Positions 1-8,831 are shown, counted from the stretch's first letter. The stretch: 64,000 nt of DNA from Phytohabitans flavus (GCF_011764545.1 NZ_AP022870.1:5192001-5256000), one strand, 5' to 3'. The notes: a model not told the origin generated them from the sequence alone. Numbers and translations are program-made.

Positions 1-113
1 TATCACGGCAGTTCCGTACCATGATCTGCTTTCGCCGCCGCGAAAGGCGGGCATTTCGGTCGCGCTGGCCGCGTGGGTGGCCTGCGCCGCCCGAATCCCG
101 CCGGAGGGAAAGG

Positions 114-186
114 GTGTGAAGCGCGGAGGGTGAGGCCGCGGGAGCGACGGTCTGGACCACCGCGGACGTCGCGGTAGCTCAGATTC
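114..186 (-). repeat. Type A dispersed repeat, copy 1 (inverted)
   Basis: This is an about 70-nt GC-rich element that recurs in the window at 946-1019, 17065-17131, 35212-35279, 49347-49420, 53150-53219, 58040-58108 and 60182-60255, plus fragments. The conserved core contains a GGTCCGGACC palindrome flanked by two CCGCGG palindromes; the + orientation starts GAGCTACCGCG and ends CCTCCGCGG. Here it reads on the minus strand. Bases 1-110 before it show no convincing gene. With copy 2 it brackets the DUF3159 gene in opposite orientation. Confidence 0.85.
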
Positions 187-260
187 GAAATGCTGGCAGC
201 CCACACGGTGTCAGGGTCAAGACGCCCGCGAGATGGGGGTGCGTGACGGAGAGATCCCAC

Positions 261-278
261 TAAGTTAGGCTTCCCTAA
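261..278. promoter_or_regulatory. Iron-box-like site (IdeR/DmdR type)
   Basis: TAAGTTAGGCTTCCCTAA matches the 3' 18 positions of the actinobacterial IdeR/DmdR1 consensus (TTAGGTTAGGCTAACCTAA) at 15 places by eye and is a near-palindrome. It ends one base before the ATG at 280, so a bound repressor would cover the start of transcription or translation of the DUF3159 gene. Iron control of that gene is inferred from the motif alone. Confidence 0.45.
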
Positions 279-279
279 C

Positions 280-951
280 ATGAGGGACGAGTCGCTCGCT
301 GACCTGCTGGGAGGCAGGCGCGGGGCGGTGGACGCGACGGTACCGCCGCTCGCGTTCGTCGCTGGTTGGCTCGCGACCGGCCAGTCGCTGTGGGGCGGCG
401 TGGTCGCCGCGCTCGTCGCCGGCGCCGCCGTGGCGGTGTGGCGGATGTCCCGTGGCGCCCGGCCCGGTGCCGCGTTCGTCGGGCTGCTGGCCGTCTGCGT
501 GGCCGCGCTGATCGCGGTCCGCACCGGCCGCGCCGCCGACTTCTTCCTGCTCCAGCTCGTCTCGAACGCCGCCAGCGCCCTCGTCTGGGCGCTCAGCATC
601 GCTCTGCGCTGGCCCCTGCTCGGCGTGATCGTCGGCGTGGTGCTGCGGCAGCGCACGAGGTGGCGGCGCGACCCGGACCTGCTGCGCGCCTACGGCCGGG
701 CAAGCTGGATCTGGGTCCTCCAGTACGCGATCCGCCTCGCCGTCTTCCTCCCGCTCTACGCCGCCGACCAGGTCGCCGCGCTGGGCGTGGCCCGGGCCGC
801 GCTGACCTGGCCGCTGATCGCCGCCTGCCTCGCGGTGAGCTGGTGGGTGATCCGCCGCTCGCTGCCCCCGGACCACCCGGGCCTGCGCCACCCGGTCACG
901 CCCGCGCCGTCTGACGAGATCTCCGAGGCCCGCCAGAACACAAAGATTTGA
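280..951 (+). CDS. DUF3159 family integral membrane protein
   Basis: A 223-aa membrane protein with five to six hydrophobic segments (about residues 22-40, 44-60, 65-85, 95-125, 148-170, 172-195), a basic loop around RQRTRWRRDPDLL, and a charged C-terminal tail. The pattern, including the LADLLGGRRGAVDATVPPLA start and the conserved TRWRRDP loop, is that of the actinobacterial DUF3159 family, whose function is unknown. The ATG at 280 directly follows the iron-box-like palindrome, so the transcript may be leaderless. The stop codon (949-951) lies at the first bases of the type A repeat copy 2. It stands alone between two inverted type A repeats. Confidence 0.8.
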   Translation: MRDESLADLLGGRRGAVDATVPPLAFVAGWLATGQSLWGGVVAALVAGAAVAVWRMSRGARPGAAFVGLLAVCVAALIAVRTGRAADFFLLQLVSNAASALVWALSIALRWPLLGVIVGVVLRQRTRWRRDPDLLRAYGRASWIWVLQYAIRLAVFLPLYAADQVAALGVARAALTWPLIAACLAVSWWVIRRSLPPDHPGLRHPVTPAPSDEISEARQNTKI

Positions 952-1019
952 GCTACCGCGACGTCCGCGGTGGTCCGGACCGTCGCTCCCGCGGCCTCAC
1001 CCTCCGCGGTTCACAACCC
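946..1019 (+). repeat. Type A dispersed repeat, copy 2
   Basis: Full-length copy in the forward orientation. It overlaps the stop codon of the DUF3159 gene and fills the space up to the NUDIX gene. Open frames that begin inside it (for example a GTG at 970) translate repeat sequence and are not credible starts. Confidence 0.85.
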
Positions 1020-1032
1020 TAAAATCTGGATC

Positions 1033-1560
1033 GTGGTCGACGAGCAGCCGCTTTCCGCGGACGAGATCCTGGACGTGGTGGACGAGCACGACGTGGTGGT
1101 CGGGCAGGCGCCGAGGCGGGAGGTGTACGCGAACCGGCTGCGCCACCGGGCTACCTTCGTGCTGGCCCGCGACCCGGACGGGCAGATCTTCGTGCATCGC
1201 CGGACCGCCCGGAAGCTCGTCTTCCCGTCGCTGTACGACATGTTCGTCGGCGGGGTCCTCGGCGCGGGCGAGACATACGACGCGGCCGCCCAGCGCGAGG
1301 CGGCCGAGGAGCTGGGCGTCGACGGACTGGCCGCGCCTACCCCGCTCTTCAAGTTCCTCTACGAGACACCGGCGCACACCTGGTGGTCGGCGGTCTACGA
1401 GGTACGGGTCGACGGGCCGGTGCGGCCGCAGCCGGAGGAGGTCGACTGGTATGCCTTCCTCCCCGAAGACGAGCTGCACCGGCGCCTGACCGAGTGGGAG
1501 TGGGTCCCGGACGGCTTCGAGGCCTACCGCCGGCTGCGGGAGTTCCGCAGCCAAAGTTAG
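1033..1560 (+). CDS. NUDIX hydrolase
   Basis: About 175 aa. The NUDIX box GX5EX7REUXEEXGU is intact (GVLGAGETYDAAAQREAAEE followed by LGV), so this is a divalent-metal-dependent pyrophosphohydrolase. The overall arrangement (an acidic N-terminus with DEILDVVDEHDVVVG, then the domain, then a C-terminal helical segment) resembles the IDI/YfcD-type NUDIX proteins; the substrate cannot be read from sequence. The GTG at 1033 is preferred because the in-frame GTG at 970 lies inside a type A repeat and would add repeat-encoded residues. It overlaps the convergent downstream gene by four bases. Confidence 0.85.
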   Translation: MVDEQPLSADEILDVVDEHDVVVGQAPRREVYANRLRHRATFVLARDPDGQIFVHRRTARKLVFPSLYDMFVGGVLGAGETYDAAAQREAAEELGVDGLAAPTPLFKFLYETPAHTWWSAVYEVRVDGPVRPQPEEVDWYAFLPEDELHRRLTEWEWVPDGFEAYRRLREFRSQS

Positions 1561-1850
1561 GCAGCCGGGTGGAGCTTGTACGGGTCGTGCTCGACGAGCA
1601 GCTTGTCCAGGCGGGCCTGGTCGACGCGGGTGACCACCTCGGTGGTCTCCTGGTGGTCACGGATGCACTTGGCCAGTGTGAACGAGGACGTCACGACGTA
1701 GAGCAAGGCCAACGCGAGGAACGAGCGGATCCAGATGTCGACGGGCAGATAGACGATCGCGACGCACGCCGCGAAGAGTGAGACGCCGAACGAGAGCGCC
1801 GCCTGCACGAAGAACGCTGTGGTGGTCTTGCGCGGAACTGGAGCGGTCAT
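1557..1850 (-). CDS. YiaA/YiaB-like two-helix membrane protein
   Basis: A small (97 aa) protein with two transmembrane helices (FFVQAALSFGVSLFAACVAI and SFLALALLYVVTSSFTLAKC) followed by the typical RDHQE and a hydrophilic tail, as in the YiaA/YiaB inner-membrane family (role unknown). The ATG at 1850 is chosen over the GTG at 1892 because the extra 14 residues are unlike the family. It is convergent with the NUDIX gene. Confidence 0.75.
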   Translation of the reverse strand: MTAPVPRKTTTAFFVQAALSFGVSLFAACVAIVYLPVDIWIRSFLALALLYVVTSSFTLAKCIRDHQETTEVVTRVDQARLDKLLVEHDPYKLHPAA

Positions 1851-1937
1851 GCTCTCGATACTCGCCGTGGCCGGCCGTCGTTTGTTGAGCACAGGTACTC
1901 AACATGGGACGGCGATAACGCTCAACTCTGCTGCCGG

Positions 1938-2672
1938 CTAGGCGTCGCGGCGGCGCAGCACCAGGTACCCGCCGAGCAGCGCGGCGACCGTCCACAGTGC
2001 CAGGAGTCCCAGCCCGCCCCACGCGCTGTAGTCGCGGGCCCAGCGCGGGTCGTCCTGGGGGCCGGCCAGGTGCATGACGACCCAGCCGGTCTGGTCCGGC
2101 AGAAACTGGGTTACCTTGCGGATCGCCGGGACGTTGCCGAGCCCCTGCGAGCCGAGAAAGAGCACCGGCAGCAGCCCGCCCAGCACCAGCGCGGTGTGCC
2201 GCACCATCGTCGCCACCCCGACCGTGAACACGCACATCAGCGTCAGGTAGATCCAGGCGCCGGCGCACGCTTCCAGGACCTCCGCCGAGGAAAGCCGCAT
2301 CCGCGCCGCCACGACCGTGACCGGCACGGTCACCAGCGACACGCCGGCCGCCACCGCCGCGACGGCGGCCACCTTGGCGAGGAAGAAGCGGCGGCGGTCC
2401 GGGACCGCGGCGAGCGAGGCGCGGATGGTGCCGGAGGAGTACTCGCTGGTGACCGCCATCGCTCCGAACACGACCAGCGCCATCTGCCCGAGCGTCAGCG
2501 GCAGGAACGCGGCCATCAGCGGGTCGTACCCCTCCATGCGCTGGGCGTTGCGCAGGGTCAGCTCCAGCAGGAACGCCAGACCGGCGCTCACCACCACGAA
2601 CGCCGCGAGCGTCCACGGCGTCGAGCGCACCGTACGCAACTTCGTCAGCTCCGCGGAAGCGAAAGAGATCAC
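1938..2672 (-). CDS. ABC-2 type transporter permease
   Basis: 244 aa with six predicted membrane segments and a typical ABC-2 permease layout: N-terminal SAELTKLRTVRSTPWTL, then TSEYSSGTIRASLAAVP before the third segment. It partners the ATPase encoded just upstream, whose stop overlaps this start by four bases (ATGA, 2669-2672), so the two are translationally coupled and form an exporter. The substrate is unknown; such pairs next to NarL-type two-component genes in actinomycetes are often linked to drug or peptide stress, which is only a context inference. Confidence 0.85.
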   Translation of the reverse strand: MISFASAELTKLRTVRSTPWTLAAFVVVSAGLAFLLELTLRNAQRMEGYDPLMAAFLPLTLGQMALVVFGAMAVTSEYSSGTIRASLAAVPDRRRFFLAKVAAVAAVAAGVSLVTVPVTVVAARMRLSSAEVLEACAGAWIYLTLMCVFTVGVATMVRHTALVLGGLLPVLFLGSQGLGNVPAIRKVTQFLPDQTGWVVMHLAGPQDDPRWARDYSAWGGLGLLALWTVAALLGGYLVLRRRDA

Positions 2673-3376
2673 CGCGCACCTCCACCAGCGGTCAAGGAGA
2701 GGAAGCCGGCCTCCAGCGAGCCGTGCGACGCCACGAAGTCAGCGAGGGAGACGTCCGCCAGCAGGCGACCGCGATCGATCACCACCAGGTGGTCGGCGGT
2801 AAGCGACATCTCGCTCATCAGATGGCTGGAGACGAAGACCGTCCGGCCCTCCGCCGCCAGCCCGCGCAGCAGCCCCCGGATCCAGTGCACGCCCTCGGGG
2901 TCCAGGCCGTTGACCGGCTCGTCGAGCAGCAGTACCGGCGGGTCGCCGAGCAGCGCCGCCGCGATGCCGAGCCGCTGGGCCATGCCGAGCGACAGCGCCT
3001 TCGCCCGCCGCCGGCCCACGCCGCCCAACCCGACCAGCTCCAGGACCGACGAGACCCGGGACGCCGGTATCCCGTTCGTCTGGGCGAGCCACAGCAGGTG
3101 GTCGTACGCCCGGCGGCCGGCGTGCGTGGACTTCGCCTCCAGCAGCGCGCCCACCTTCGTCAACGGCCGGCGGAGGTCGCGGTAGCGAACGCCGTCGATC
3201 CGCACCTGCCCGCCCGTCGGATGGTCGAGGTCGAGCATCATCCGCATCGTCGTGGACTTGCCGGCGCCGTTCGGGCCGAGAAAGCCCGTCACCATCCCCG
3301 GCCGTACCGTGAACGACAGCCGGTCGACCGCGACCGTCCGCCCGTACCGCTTTTCCAGGTCCCGCACTTCAAGCAC
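2669..3376 (-). CDS. ABC transporter ATP-binding protein
   Basis: Starting at the GTG at 3376, 235 aa with VLEVRDLEKRYG at the N-terminus. Walker A is GPNGAGKST, the signature is LSLGMAQR, Walker B is VLLLDEP with the catalytic Glu, followed by the D-loop NGLDPEG and the H-loop VFVSSHLMSE. This is the DrrA/NatA-like exporter subfamily. A longer in-frame start at 3454 would add a Pro/Arg-rich stretch that homologues lack. It is the first gene of the exporter pair and is divergent from the sensor kinase gene at 3468, so a shared control region of about 90 bp lies between them. Confidence 0.9.
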   Translation of the reverse strand: MLEVRDLEKRYGRTVAVDRLSFTVRPGMVTGFLGPNGAGKSTTMRMMLDLDHPTGGQVRIDGVRYRDLRRPLTKVGALLEAKSTHAGRRAYDHLLWLAQTNGIPASRVSSVLELVGLGGVGRRRAKALSLGMAQRLGIAAALLGDPPVLLLDEPVNGLDPEGVHWIRGLLRGLAAEGRTVFVSSHLMSEMSLTADHLVVIDRGRLLADVSLADFVASHGSLEAGFLSLTAGGGAR

Positions 3377-3467
3377 GGCAAGAACGCTAGGGGCGGTGCT
3401 GAGCGCGGGCAGTCGGCGAAAGTCGCGGGGTGGCGCCGACGAAGGTTGACGCACGTACCCTTCGGGC

Positions 3468-4568
3468 GTGGGCCGTCACCTCATCGCCGCCGGCGCCGTC
3501 GCTGCGGACATCGCGATCCTGGCCAGCGGCCGTCCCGGTCTGGCCTGGGTGGGCGTGCTGTTCGCGGCGGCCGCGCTCCTCGCGTACCGGATGCCACTTG
3601 CCGGCCTGGCCGCGGCGCTCGCGCTGAGCGCGGGCACCGGCCTGGCGTACCTGCTGATGCTCTGGACCGCCTTCCGCGCCGGGCGGGCCATCGGTGGCCG
3701 CCGGGACGCCCTTGCCGCCGTCGGGGTCGCGGGCGGCGGCCTCGCGCTGATCCTCGCCGTGAGCCGGCCGGATCCGCGTGGCATTCACCAGATCGCGCTG
3801 GCGCACCTGATCTTCGTGGTGCTGCCGCTGCTGATCGGCGGCTACCTCGCCCAGCAGGAGCGGCTCACGGCCGCGCTCGCCGACCAGGCCCGCCTCGCCG
3901 AGCGGCTGCGGATCGCGCGGGACATGCACGACTCGGTCGGCCGCCGGCTCAGCCTCGTCTCGATCCAGGCGGCCGCGCTGGAGGTTTCGGACCTGCCGCC
4001 GTCGCGAGCCGAGGCCGTCCGGCGGCTCGCCATCGCCGCGCGGGAGGCGATGGACGAGGTGTACGGGGTGGTCGGCGCCCTCCGCGACGCCCCCGACCCG
4101 GCGACGGTGGGGGCGCTGGTGGCCGAGTTCCGGACGGCTGGCGTTCCGGTGGAGCTGAGCGAGCGGGGCACCAGCCGGTCGCTGCCCGTGGCCGCCCGCG
4201 AGGCCGCCTACCGGGTGGTCGAGGAGGGCCTCACCAACGCCGCCAAGCACGCCCCCTCCCGCCCGGTCACCGTCGAGCTGGCCTGGGAGCGGCGGGCGCT
4301 GCGGGTCACGCTCATTAACCCCGCCTCGTCGGGGCCGGCCGCCGCGGCGGGTGCGGGCCGCGGGCTGCAAGGGCTGACCGAGCGGGTACGGCTCGCCGGC
4401 GGCCGCCTCCGCCACGACTCGGCGAACGGCACCTTCCGGCTCAGCGCCACGCTCCCCGTCGACCCGCCTCCGCCGCTGACCGCCCGCAAGCCGGTGCTCG
4501 TCGGCGCCGCCGCGGCGGTACTGCTCTTCCTGGTGCTGCCGGCGACGATGATGCTGGGTGTGGCGTGA
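3468..4568 (+). CDS. Sensor histidine kinase (HisKA_3, NarL/DesK type)
   Basis: 366 aa. Several N-terminal membrane segments (to about residue 125) precede the dimerisation/phosphoacceptor helix IARDMHDSVGRRLSLVSIQ, with the phosphorylated His near residue 154. The HATPase domain has an N-box EEGLTNAAKHAP and a G-box GRGLQGLTERVR. An unusual additional hydrophobic helix (VLVGAAAAVLLFLVLPATMM) closes the C-terminus. The GTG start at 3468 is used. The stop overlaps the start of the response regulator gene (GTGA, 4565-4568), so the two form a two-component system. Confidence 0.9.
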   Translation: MGRHLIAAGAVAADIAILASGRPGLAWVGVLFAAAALLAYRMPLAGLAAALALSAGTGLAYLLMLWTAFRAGRAIGGRRDALAAVGVAGGGLALILAVSRPDPRGIHQIALAHLIFVVLPLLIGGYLAQQERLTAALADQARLAERLRIARDMHDSVGRRLSLVSIQAAALEVSDLPPSRAEAVRRLAIAAREAMDEVYGVVGALRDAPDPATVGALVAEFRTAGVPVELSERGTSRSLPVAAREAAYRVVEEGLTNAAKHAPSRPVTVELAWERRALRVTLINPASSGPAAAAGAGRGLQGLTERVRLAGGRLRHDSANGTFRLSATLPVDPPPPLTARKPVLVGAAAAVLLFLVLPATMMLGVA

Positions 4569-5242
4569 CAACACCCATCCGGGTACTCGTGGCCGACGAC
4601 GAGCCGCTCATCGCCGCCGGTATCCGCACGGTCCTCGACTCGGCCGGCGACATCGAGGTGGTGGCCGAGGCGGGCAACGGGCGCGCGGCGGTCGAGGAGG
4701 CGGTCCGCCACCGTCCCGACGTCGCGCTGCTGGACATCCGCATGCCGCTGCTCGACGGGCTCGCGGCGGCCGAGGAGCTGCGCCGGCGCGCCCCGGAGGT
4801 ACGCACGGTGGTGCTCACCTCGTACGGCGCCGAACCCAACGTGCTGCGCGCGATCCAGGGCGGCGCCTCCGGGTTCGTCCTCAAGAACTGCGCGCCCGAC
4901 GAGCTGATCCGCGCGGTCCGGGCCGCGCACGGCGGCGAGGCGTACCTCTCCCCCGCCGTCACCCGCCTCGTCCTCGGCCTTGTCGCGCCCGCCGAGGCCG
5001 CTCGCCAGCGGGAGGCCGCCACCCGGCTGGCCGCGCTCGCCCCACGCGAGGCGGATGTGGCCCACCTTGTCGCGCAGGGGCGGTCCAACGCGGACATCGG
5101 TCGCCAGCTCGGCATGAGTGAGGCGAGCGTCAAGACGTACGTGAGCCGGCTGCTCACCAAGCTCGACTGCGCCAACCGGGTACAGGCCGCGCTGCTGGTG
5201 CGCGACGCCGGCATTCTGCCAACGGCAGAAGACCTGCGCTGA
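4565..5242 (+). CDS. NarL/FixJ family response regulator
   Basis: 225 aa: receiver domain with acidic pocket D11/D12, phosphoacceptor D57 (ALLDIRMPLLDG) and the conserved Lys in GFVLKN, then a LuxR-type helix-turn-helix (LAPREADVAHLVAQGRSNAD and onward to VKTYVSRLLTKL). It is the cognate regulator of the kinase encoded directly upstream, from which it is read by start-stop overlap. The divergent ABC exporter is a plausible target, inferred from position only. Confidence 0.92.
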   Translation: MTTPIRVLVADDEPLIAAGIRTVLDSAGDIEVVAEAGNGRAAVEEAVRHRPDVALLDIRMPLLDGLAAAEELRRRAPEVRTVVLTSYGAEPNVLRAIQGGASGFVLKNCAPDELIRAVRAAHGGEAYLSPAVTRLVLGLVAPAEAARQREAATRLAALAPREADVAHLVAQGRSNADIGRQLGMSEASVKTYVSRLLTKLDCANRVQAALLVRDAGILPTAEDLR

Positions 5243-5291
5243 CAGCGAAAGCCCGATCCCGTGGCGCTTTTGTGGACCTACGGTTGGTCGC

Positions 5292-5876
5292 ATGAGTGAT
5301 CAATCCCTCGACGACGCCATCTACAACCGGCTGCTCAAGGAGCGCATCATCTTCCTCGGCAGCGAGGTCAACGACGCGGTGGCCAATCGCATCTGCGCGC
5401 AGCTGCTGCTCCTGGCCGCCGAGGACCCCAAGAGCGACATCAACCTGTGGATCAACTCGCCCGGCGGCTCGGTGTACGCCGGCATGGCCATCTACGACAC
5501 GATGCAGTTCATCGACAATGACGTGTCCACTGTGGCCATGGGCCTCGCCGGCTCGATGGGCCAGTTTCTGCTCTGCGCGGGCACGCCCGGCAAGCGGTAC
5601 GCGCTGCCGCACGCACGCATCATCATGCACCAGCCCTCCGGCGGTATGGGCGGCACCGCGGCCGACATCGCGATCCAGGCCGAGCAGATGGTGTTCACGA
5701 AGAAGTCGCTGCTCGAAATGATCGCGCACCACACCGGCCAGACGTACGAGCAGATCGTCGAGGACGCCGACCGCGACAGGTGGTTCACCGCCGACGAGGC
5801 CCGGCTCTACGGCTTCATCGACAAGGTCATCACCGGCGCCAACCAGGTACCGGAAGGGGCCGGCACCCTCGGCTGA
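5292..5876 (+). CDS. clpP: ATP-dependent Clp protease proteolytic subunit
   Basis: 194 aa, the normal mature-size ClpP. The catalytic triad is complete with family spacing: S88 in GLAGSMG, H113 in IMHQPSGG, and D162 in the EDADRDRW segment; the oxyanion loop NSPGGSV is present. It forms the barrel peptidase that works with ClpX/ClpC. It is a stand-alone gene here with no clpX or second clpP beside it, so it is probably an additional paralogue rather than the essential clpP1P2 pair. The ATG at 5292 is used; the motif-bearing sequence begins soon after. Confidence 0.93.
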   Translation: MSDQSLDDAIYNRLLKERIIFLGSEVNDAVANRICAQLLLLAAEDPKSDINLWINSPGGSVYAGMAIYDTMQFIDNDVSTVAMGLAGSMGQFLLCAGTPGKRYALPHARIIMHQPSGGMGGTAADIAIQAEQMVFTKKSLLEMIAHHTGQTYEQIVEDADRDRWFTADEARLYGFIDKVITGANQVPEGAGTLG

Positions 5877-5910
5877 CGCGCGCCCGCCGCCCTGTAGCAG
5901 AGTGTCGACC

Positions 5911-6804
5911 ATGACTACCGCCCTGCGCGCCGGCATCGTGATCCTGGCTGACCAACGGTGGGCGACGGCGGCCGGCCGGTGGCGGCGTGCCGAGCAGTAC
6001 GGCTTCGCGCACGCCTGGACGTACGACCACATCGGCTGGCGCGACCTCGTCGACGGACCCTGGTTCGACGCCGTCCCCACGCTGGCCGCCGCGGCCGGGG
6101 TGACCTCGCACATCCGGCTCGGCACGATGGTGGCCTCGCCCAACTTCCGGCACCCGGTGCACTTCGCCCGCGAGGTGACCGCGCTGGACGACATCTCCGG
6201 CGGCCGCCTGACGCTCGGCGTGGGGGCGGGCGGCGTGGCCGGCTTCGACAACGCCGTGCTCGGCGGCGAGGCGTTGCCGCCACGGGCGCGGGTGGACAGG
6301 TTCACGGAGTTCCTGGAGATCCTCGATCCGCTGCTGCGCGACGAGGCGGTCACCTATCGCGGCCGGTACTACACGGCGGTCGACGCCCGCGGTACGCCCG
6401 GCTCTTTCCAGTCACCCCGGGTACCGCTTGTCGTGGCTGGGCTGGGCCCGAGGTCGATGCGGCTGGCCGCACGGTACGGGGCCGGCTGGGTCACCACGGT
6501 CGGACGCATGGACTCGCTCGACGCCTGGTGGCGCGCGGCCCGCGAATCCATGTCCCGCTTCGCGGAGGTACTGGCGGCGGCGGGGCGCGAGCTGTCCACA
6601 GTGGACCGCTACCTCTCGCTCGACGCCGCCCCGCGGTTCTCGCTGTCCAGCGCCGCCTACTACGCGGAAGCGCTCGGCCGGGCCGCCGAGTACGGATTCA
6701 CGGACGTGCTGTCGCACTGGCCGCGGGCGGACAGCTGGTACGCCGGCGACGAGGCCGTGCTGGACGAGGTCGCGGAGACGGTGCTCCCGACCCTCAAGGG
6801 ATAG
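5911..6804 (+). CDS. LLM-class flavin-dependent oxidoreductase
   Basis: About 297 aa (TIM-barrel luciferase-like monooxygenase fold). It has the F420/FMN-binding layout with WTYDHIGWRDL near residue 35, SHIRLGTMVASPNFRHPV, a D-D-I-S-G-G-R-L-T-L-GVGAGG segment, and VPLVVAGLGPRSMRLAARYG in the C-terminal half. Substrate and whether F420 or FMN is used are not readable. ATG 5911 is taken; a GTG at 5902 would add three residues. The 3' end overlaps the convergent acyltransferase gene by 11 bp. Confidence 0.85.
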   Translation: MTTALRAGIVILADQRWATAAGRWRRAEQYGFAHAWTYDHIGWRDLVDGPWFDAVPTLAAAAGVTSHIRLGTMVASPNFRHPVHFAREVTALDDISGGRLTLGVGAGGVAGFDNAVLGGEALPPRARVDRFTEFLEILDPLLRDEAVTYRGRYYTAVDARGTPGSFQSPRVPLVVAGLGPRSMRLAARYGAGWVTTVGRMDSLDAWWRAARESMSRFAEVLAAAGRELSTVDRYLSLDAAPRFSLSSAAYYAEALGRAAEYGFTDVLSHWPRADSWYAGDEAVLDEVAETVLPTLKG

Positions 6805-7888
6805 GAGCGGCGGACTGGCGCAGGCGCGCCGCCCGCGGGATGGGGCGGTTGAGCAGGCGCATGCCGGGGACCTCTACCCACCGGTGCAGGGCGTAGGCCG
6901 CGCCGTACGACACGAGCAGCAGCGCGGCGACGATGCCCAGCGCGGGCCACAGCGACCACGGCCCGCGCAGTTCCAGCAGCTCCACGGCCGTGACGATGAC
7001 CGTGAGGTGGACCAGGAAGAAGGCGTACGAGACCTCGCCGAGGTGCACCACCACCGGGTGGCGCCAGGGTGACCGGTCGCCGCGCAGGTCGGCCAGCGCG
7101 GCGGCCGGGATGAGCAGGGCGGTGCCGACGATGATCGCGGCGGTGTCCCGCGTCACGGCGGGCGCCAAGCCGACGGCCAGGTAGTTGGCCACGAAGATGG
7201 CGGTGGCCACGCGCAGGCCGGGGCCGCGCCACGCGTTCAGCAGCACAAGCCGGGCGAGCACGATGCCGAGGGCGAACTCGGTCATGCGGGTGACCGGGAA
7301 GACGTACACGAACCAGCGCTGGTGCTCGGGCACCACCACCGTCGCGCCGGCGATCCACGGCATCGACCAGGTCAGGGCGATCAGGACCAAGCCGATCGGG
7401 TACAGGGCGGCGGGCTGGAGGCGGCGCAGCGCTGCGTGCAGCAGTGGGAAGCAGAGGTAGAAGAACATCTCGCAGGCCAGCGACCAGCCCACGGGGTTGA
7501 TGCCCAGGTAGACGAACTCCTGCGTGTACCAGCCGTGCAGCAGTACCGCGCTGGCGCCCAGCGGCTCCCAGAAGATCGGCGGTATGCGGTCGGTCACGTA
7601 CAGCGAGCCGACCGCGAGGGCCAGCGCGACGAGGTACGCCGGGTAGATGCGGGCCACCCTGCCCTGCCAGAAGCGCAGCGGCCCGCGGTCGGGGCGAGCG
7701 GACCAGGCCAGCACGAAGCCCGACAGCACGAAGAAGAACGAGACGCCCAGATCGCCGGCGTCGAAGAGGAACTGGGCGGCGCGGCGGACAGCGGGGTCGG
7801 CGAGCGGGACGAGCGAATACGCGTGGAGCCCGAAGACCCCGAACGCTGCCGCGAAGCGCAGTCCGGTCAGCGAGGGCAGTCGGGACAC
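6794..7888 (-). CDS. Acyltransferase family 3 (OafA/YrhL-like) membrane protein
   Basis: 364 aa, about ten transmembrane helices. The N-terminal LTGLRFAAAFGVFGLHAYS carries the conserved R and H of acyltransferase_3 proteins, and FFFVLSGFVLAWSARPDRG followed by WQGRVARIYPAYL matches the family second block. These enzymes transfer acetyl or other acyl groups to cell-surface glycans, glycolipids or secondary metabolites. No SGNH domain is fused. There is no clear partner gene, so the acceptor is unknown. Bases 7889-8186 upstream show no gene. Confidence 0.85.
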   Translation of the reverse strand: MSRLPSLTGLRFAAAFGVFGLHAYSLVPLADPAVRRAAQFLFDAGDLGVSFFFVLSGFVLAWSARPDRGPLRFWQGRVARIYPAYLVALALAVGSLYVTDRIPPIFWEPLGASAVLLHGWYTQEFVYLGINPVGWSLACEMFFYLCFPLLHAALRRLQPAALYPIGLVLIALTWSMPWIAGATVVVPEHQRWFVYVFPVTRMTEFALGIVLARLVLLNAWRGPGLRVATAIFVANYLAVGLAPAVTRDTAAIIVGTALLIPAAALADLRGDRSPWRHPVVVHLGEVSYAFFLVHLTVIVTAVELLELRGPWSLWPALGIVAALLLVSYGAAYALHRWVEVPGMRLLNRPIPRAARLRQSAAPIP

Positions 7889-8186
7889 AACGCGCGACTC
7901 TACCGGCGGGATCCGCGCCGGGCATGGCAGACGGGCACAGCCGGCACGCCGGGGAAAATAGTGGGAGAGGCCGCCACGGGGGAAGCGGCCTCTCCAAGCA
8001 CTAGGTTACCCCGCTTCTGGCGTTCGTGGGGGGCGGCCTTCTGAGTGACTGATCAGTTGTCGGTTGCCCGACAAACGGACCCGGACCTGCCCTGTCGGGC
8101 ATCCCGCGAGGTGGCCAGAGTGGCTAGAGTGACCAGCCGAAGACTCCATAGACATGCCACGGCGGCGGACGGGAGGGCCGTTAAGC

Positions 8187-8831
8187 GTGTTTGACAGGAG
8201 CACGCCCATCGCCGTGGTCAGGCGGCTCGGCCGGGAGTATGGCTGGGTGGCGGCCGCGGTCGGGCTGGGCGCGCTGGTGCTGATCTGCTCGGTGCCGTTC
8301 GTCACCGGGGTGGGGACAAACTGGATCTCCGGCGACCCGTTCGCCGCCCCGCCGAGAGTCGCGCCTACGGCGGGCAGCACGCCGTCGCCCGTACAAGAAG
8401 AGGCTGCTGGACCGCCGACCAGCGCCGCGCCCACCGCGACGCCCTCGCCCTCCCGCACGCCGGCCGAAGCCGGCACCCAGCCTCGGCCCGCGACCCGCAC
8501 GACCACGACGGCGCCTCCTGCCCCGCGCACGACGGCGCCGCCGCCCGCCGCGGCGCCCAAGGCACCTGTCGCGCTGGGCCCGGAGGGCGGCGCGATGGGG
8601 TTGTGGCAGATGCTGCGCGACCGCTGCCGGAGCCTTCACCGGGATGCAGATGCGCGGCTGCGCAACTGGACGGGCCCGGCGGAGAACAACTGGGAGTGCA
8701 AACGGCAGGGGAGCCAGCGGAGCGAGCTCATCGACATGCAGGCCGCCTGCCGGAGCAAGTACGGAAGCGTGGCGTTCGCGCAGTTCTCCAACGGTCGCGA
8801 CGCCTTCTCGTGGCACTGCTTCAAGCGCTGA
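8187..8831 (+). CDS. Membrane-anchored protein with Pro/Thr linker and 4-Cys C-terminal domain
   Basis: About 214 aa from GTG 8187, which has a GGAGGG ribosome site nine bases upstream; an ATG at 8154 would add 11 residues. A short basic cytoplasmic tail precedes one membrane helix (WVAAAVGLGALVLICSVPF), then about 90 residues rich in Pro, Thr, Ala and Ser, and finally a folded-looking domain with four Cys (CRS, ECK, ACRS, HCF) that could form two disulfides outside the cell. I recognise no family. It may be a cell-wall-associated or sensing protein, but nothing in the neighbourhood indicates a role. Confidence 0.65.
   Translation: MFDRSTPIAVVRRLGREYGWVAAAVGLGALVLICSVPFVTGVGTNWISGDPFAAPPRVAPTAGSTPSPVQEEAAGPPTSAAPTATPSPSRTPAEAGTQPRPATRTTTTAPPAPRTTAPPPAAAPKAPVALGPEGGAMGLWQMLRDRCRSLHRDADARLRNWTGPAENNWECKRQGSQRSELIDMQAACRSKYGSVAFAQFSNGRDAFSWHCFKR

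Noticed and set aside
970..1032. Upstream GTG start for the NUDIX gene
   Set aside because: These codons lie in a type A repeat; the product would start with repeat-encoded residues not found in NUDIX proteins.
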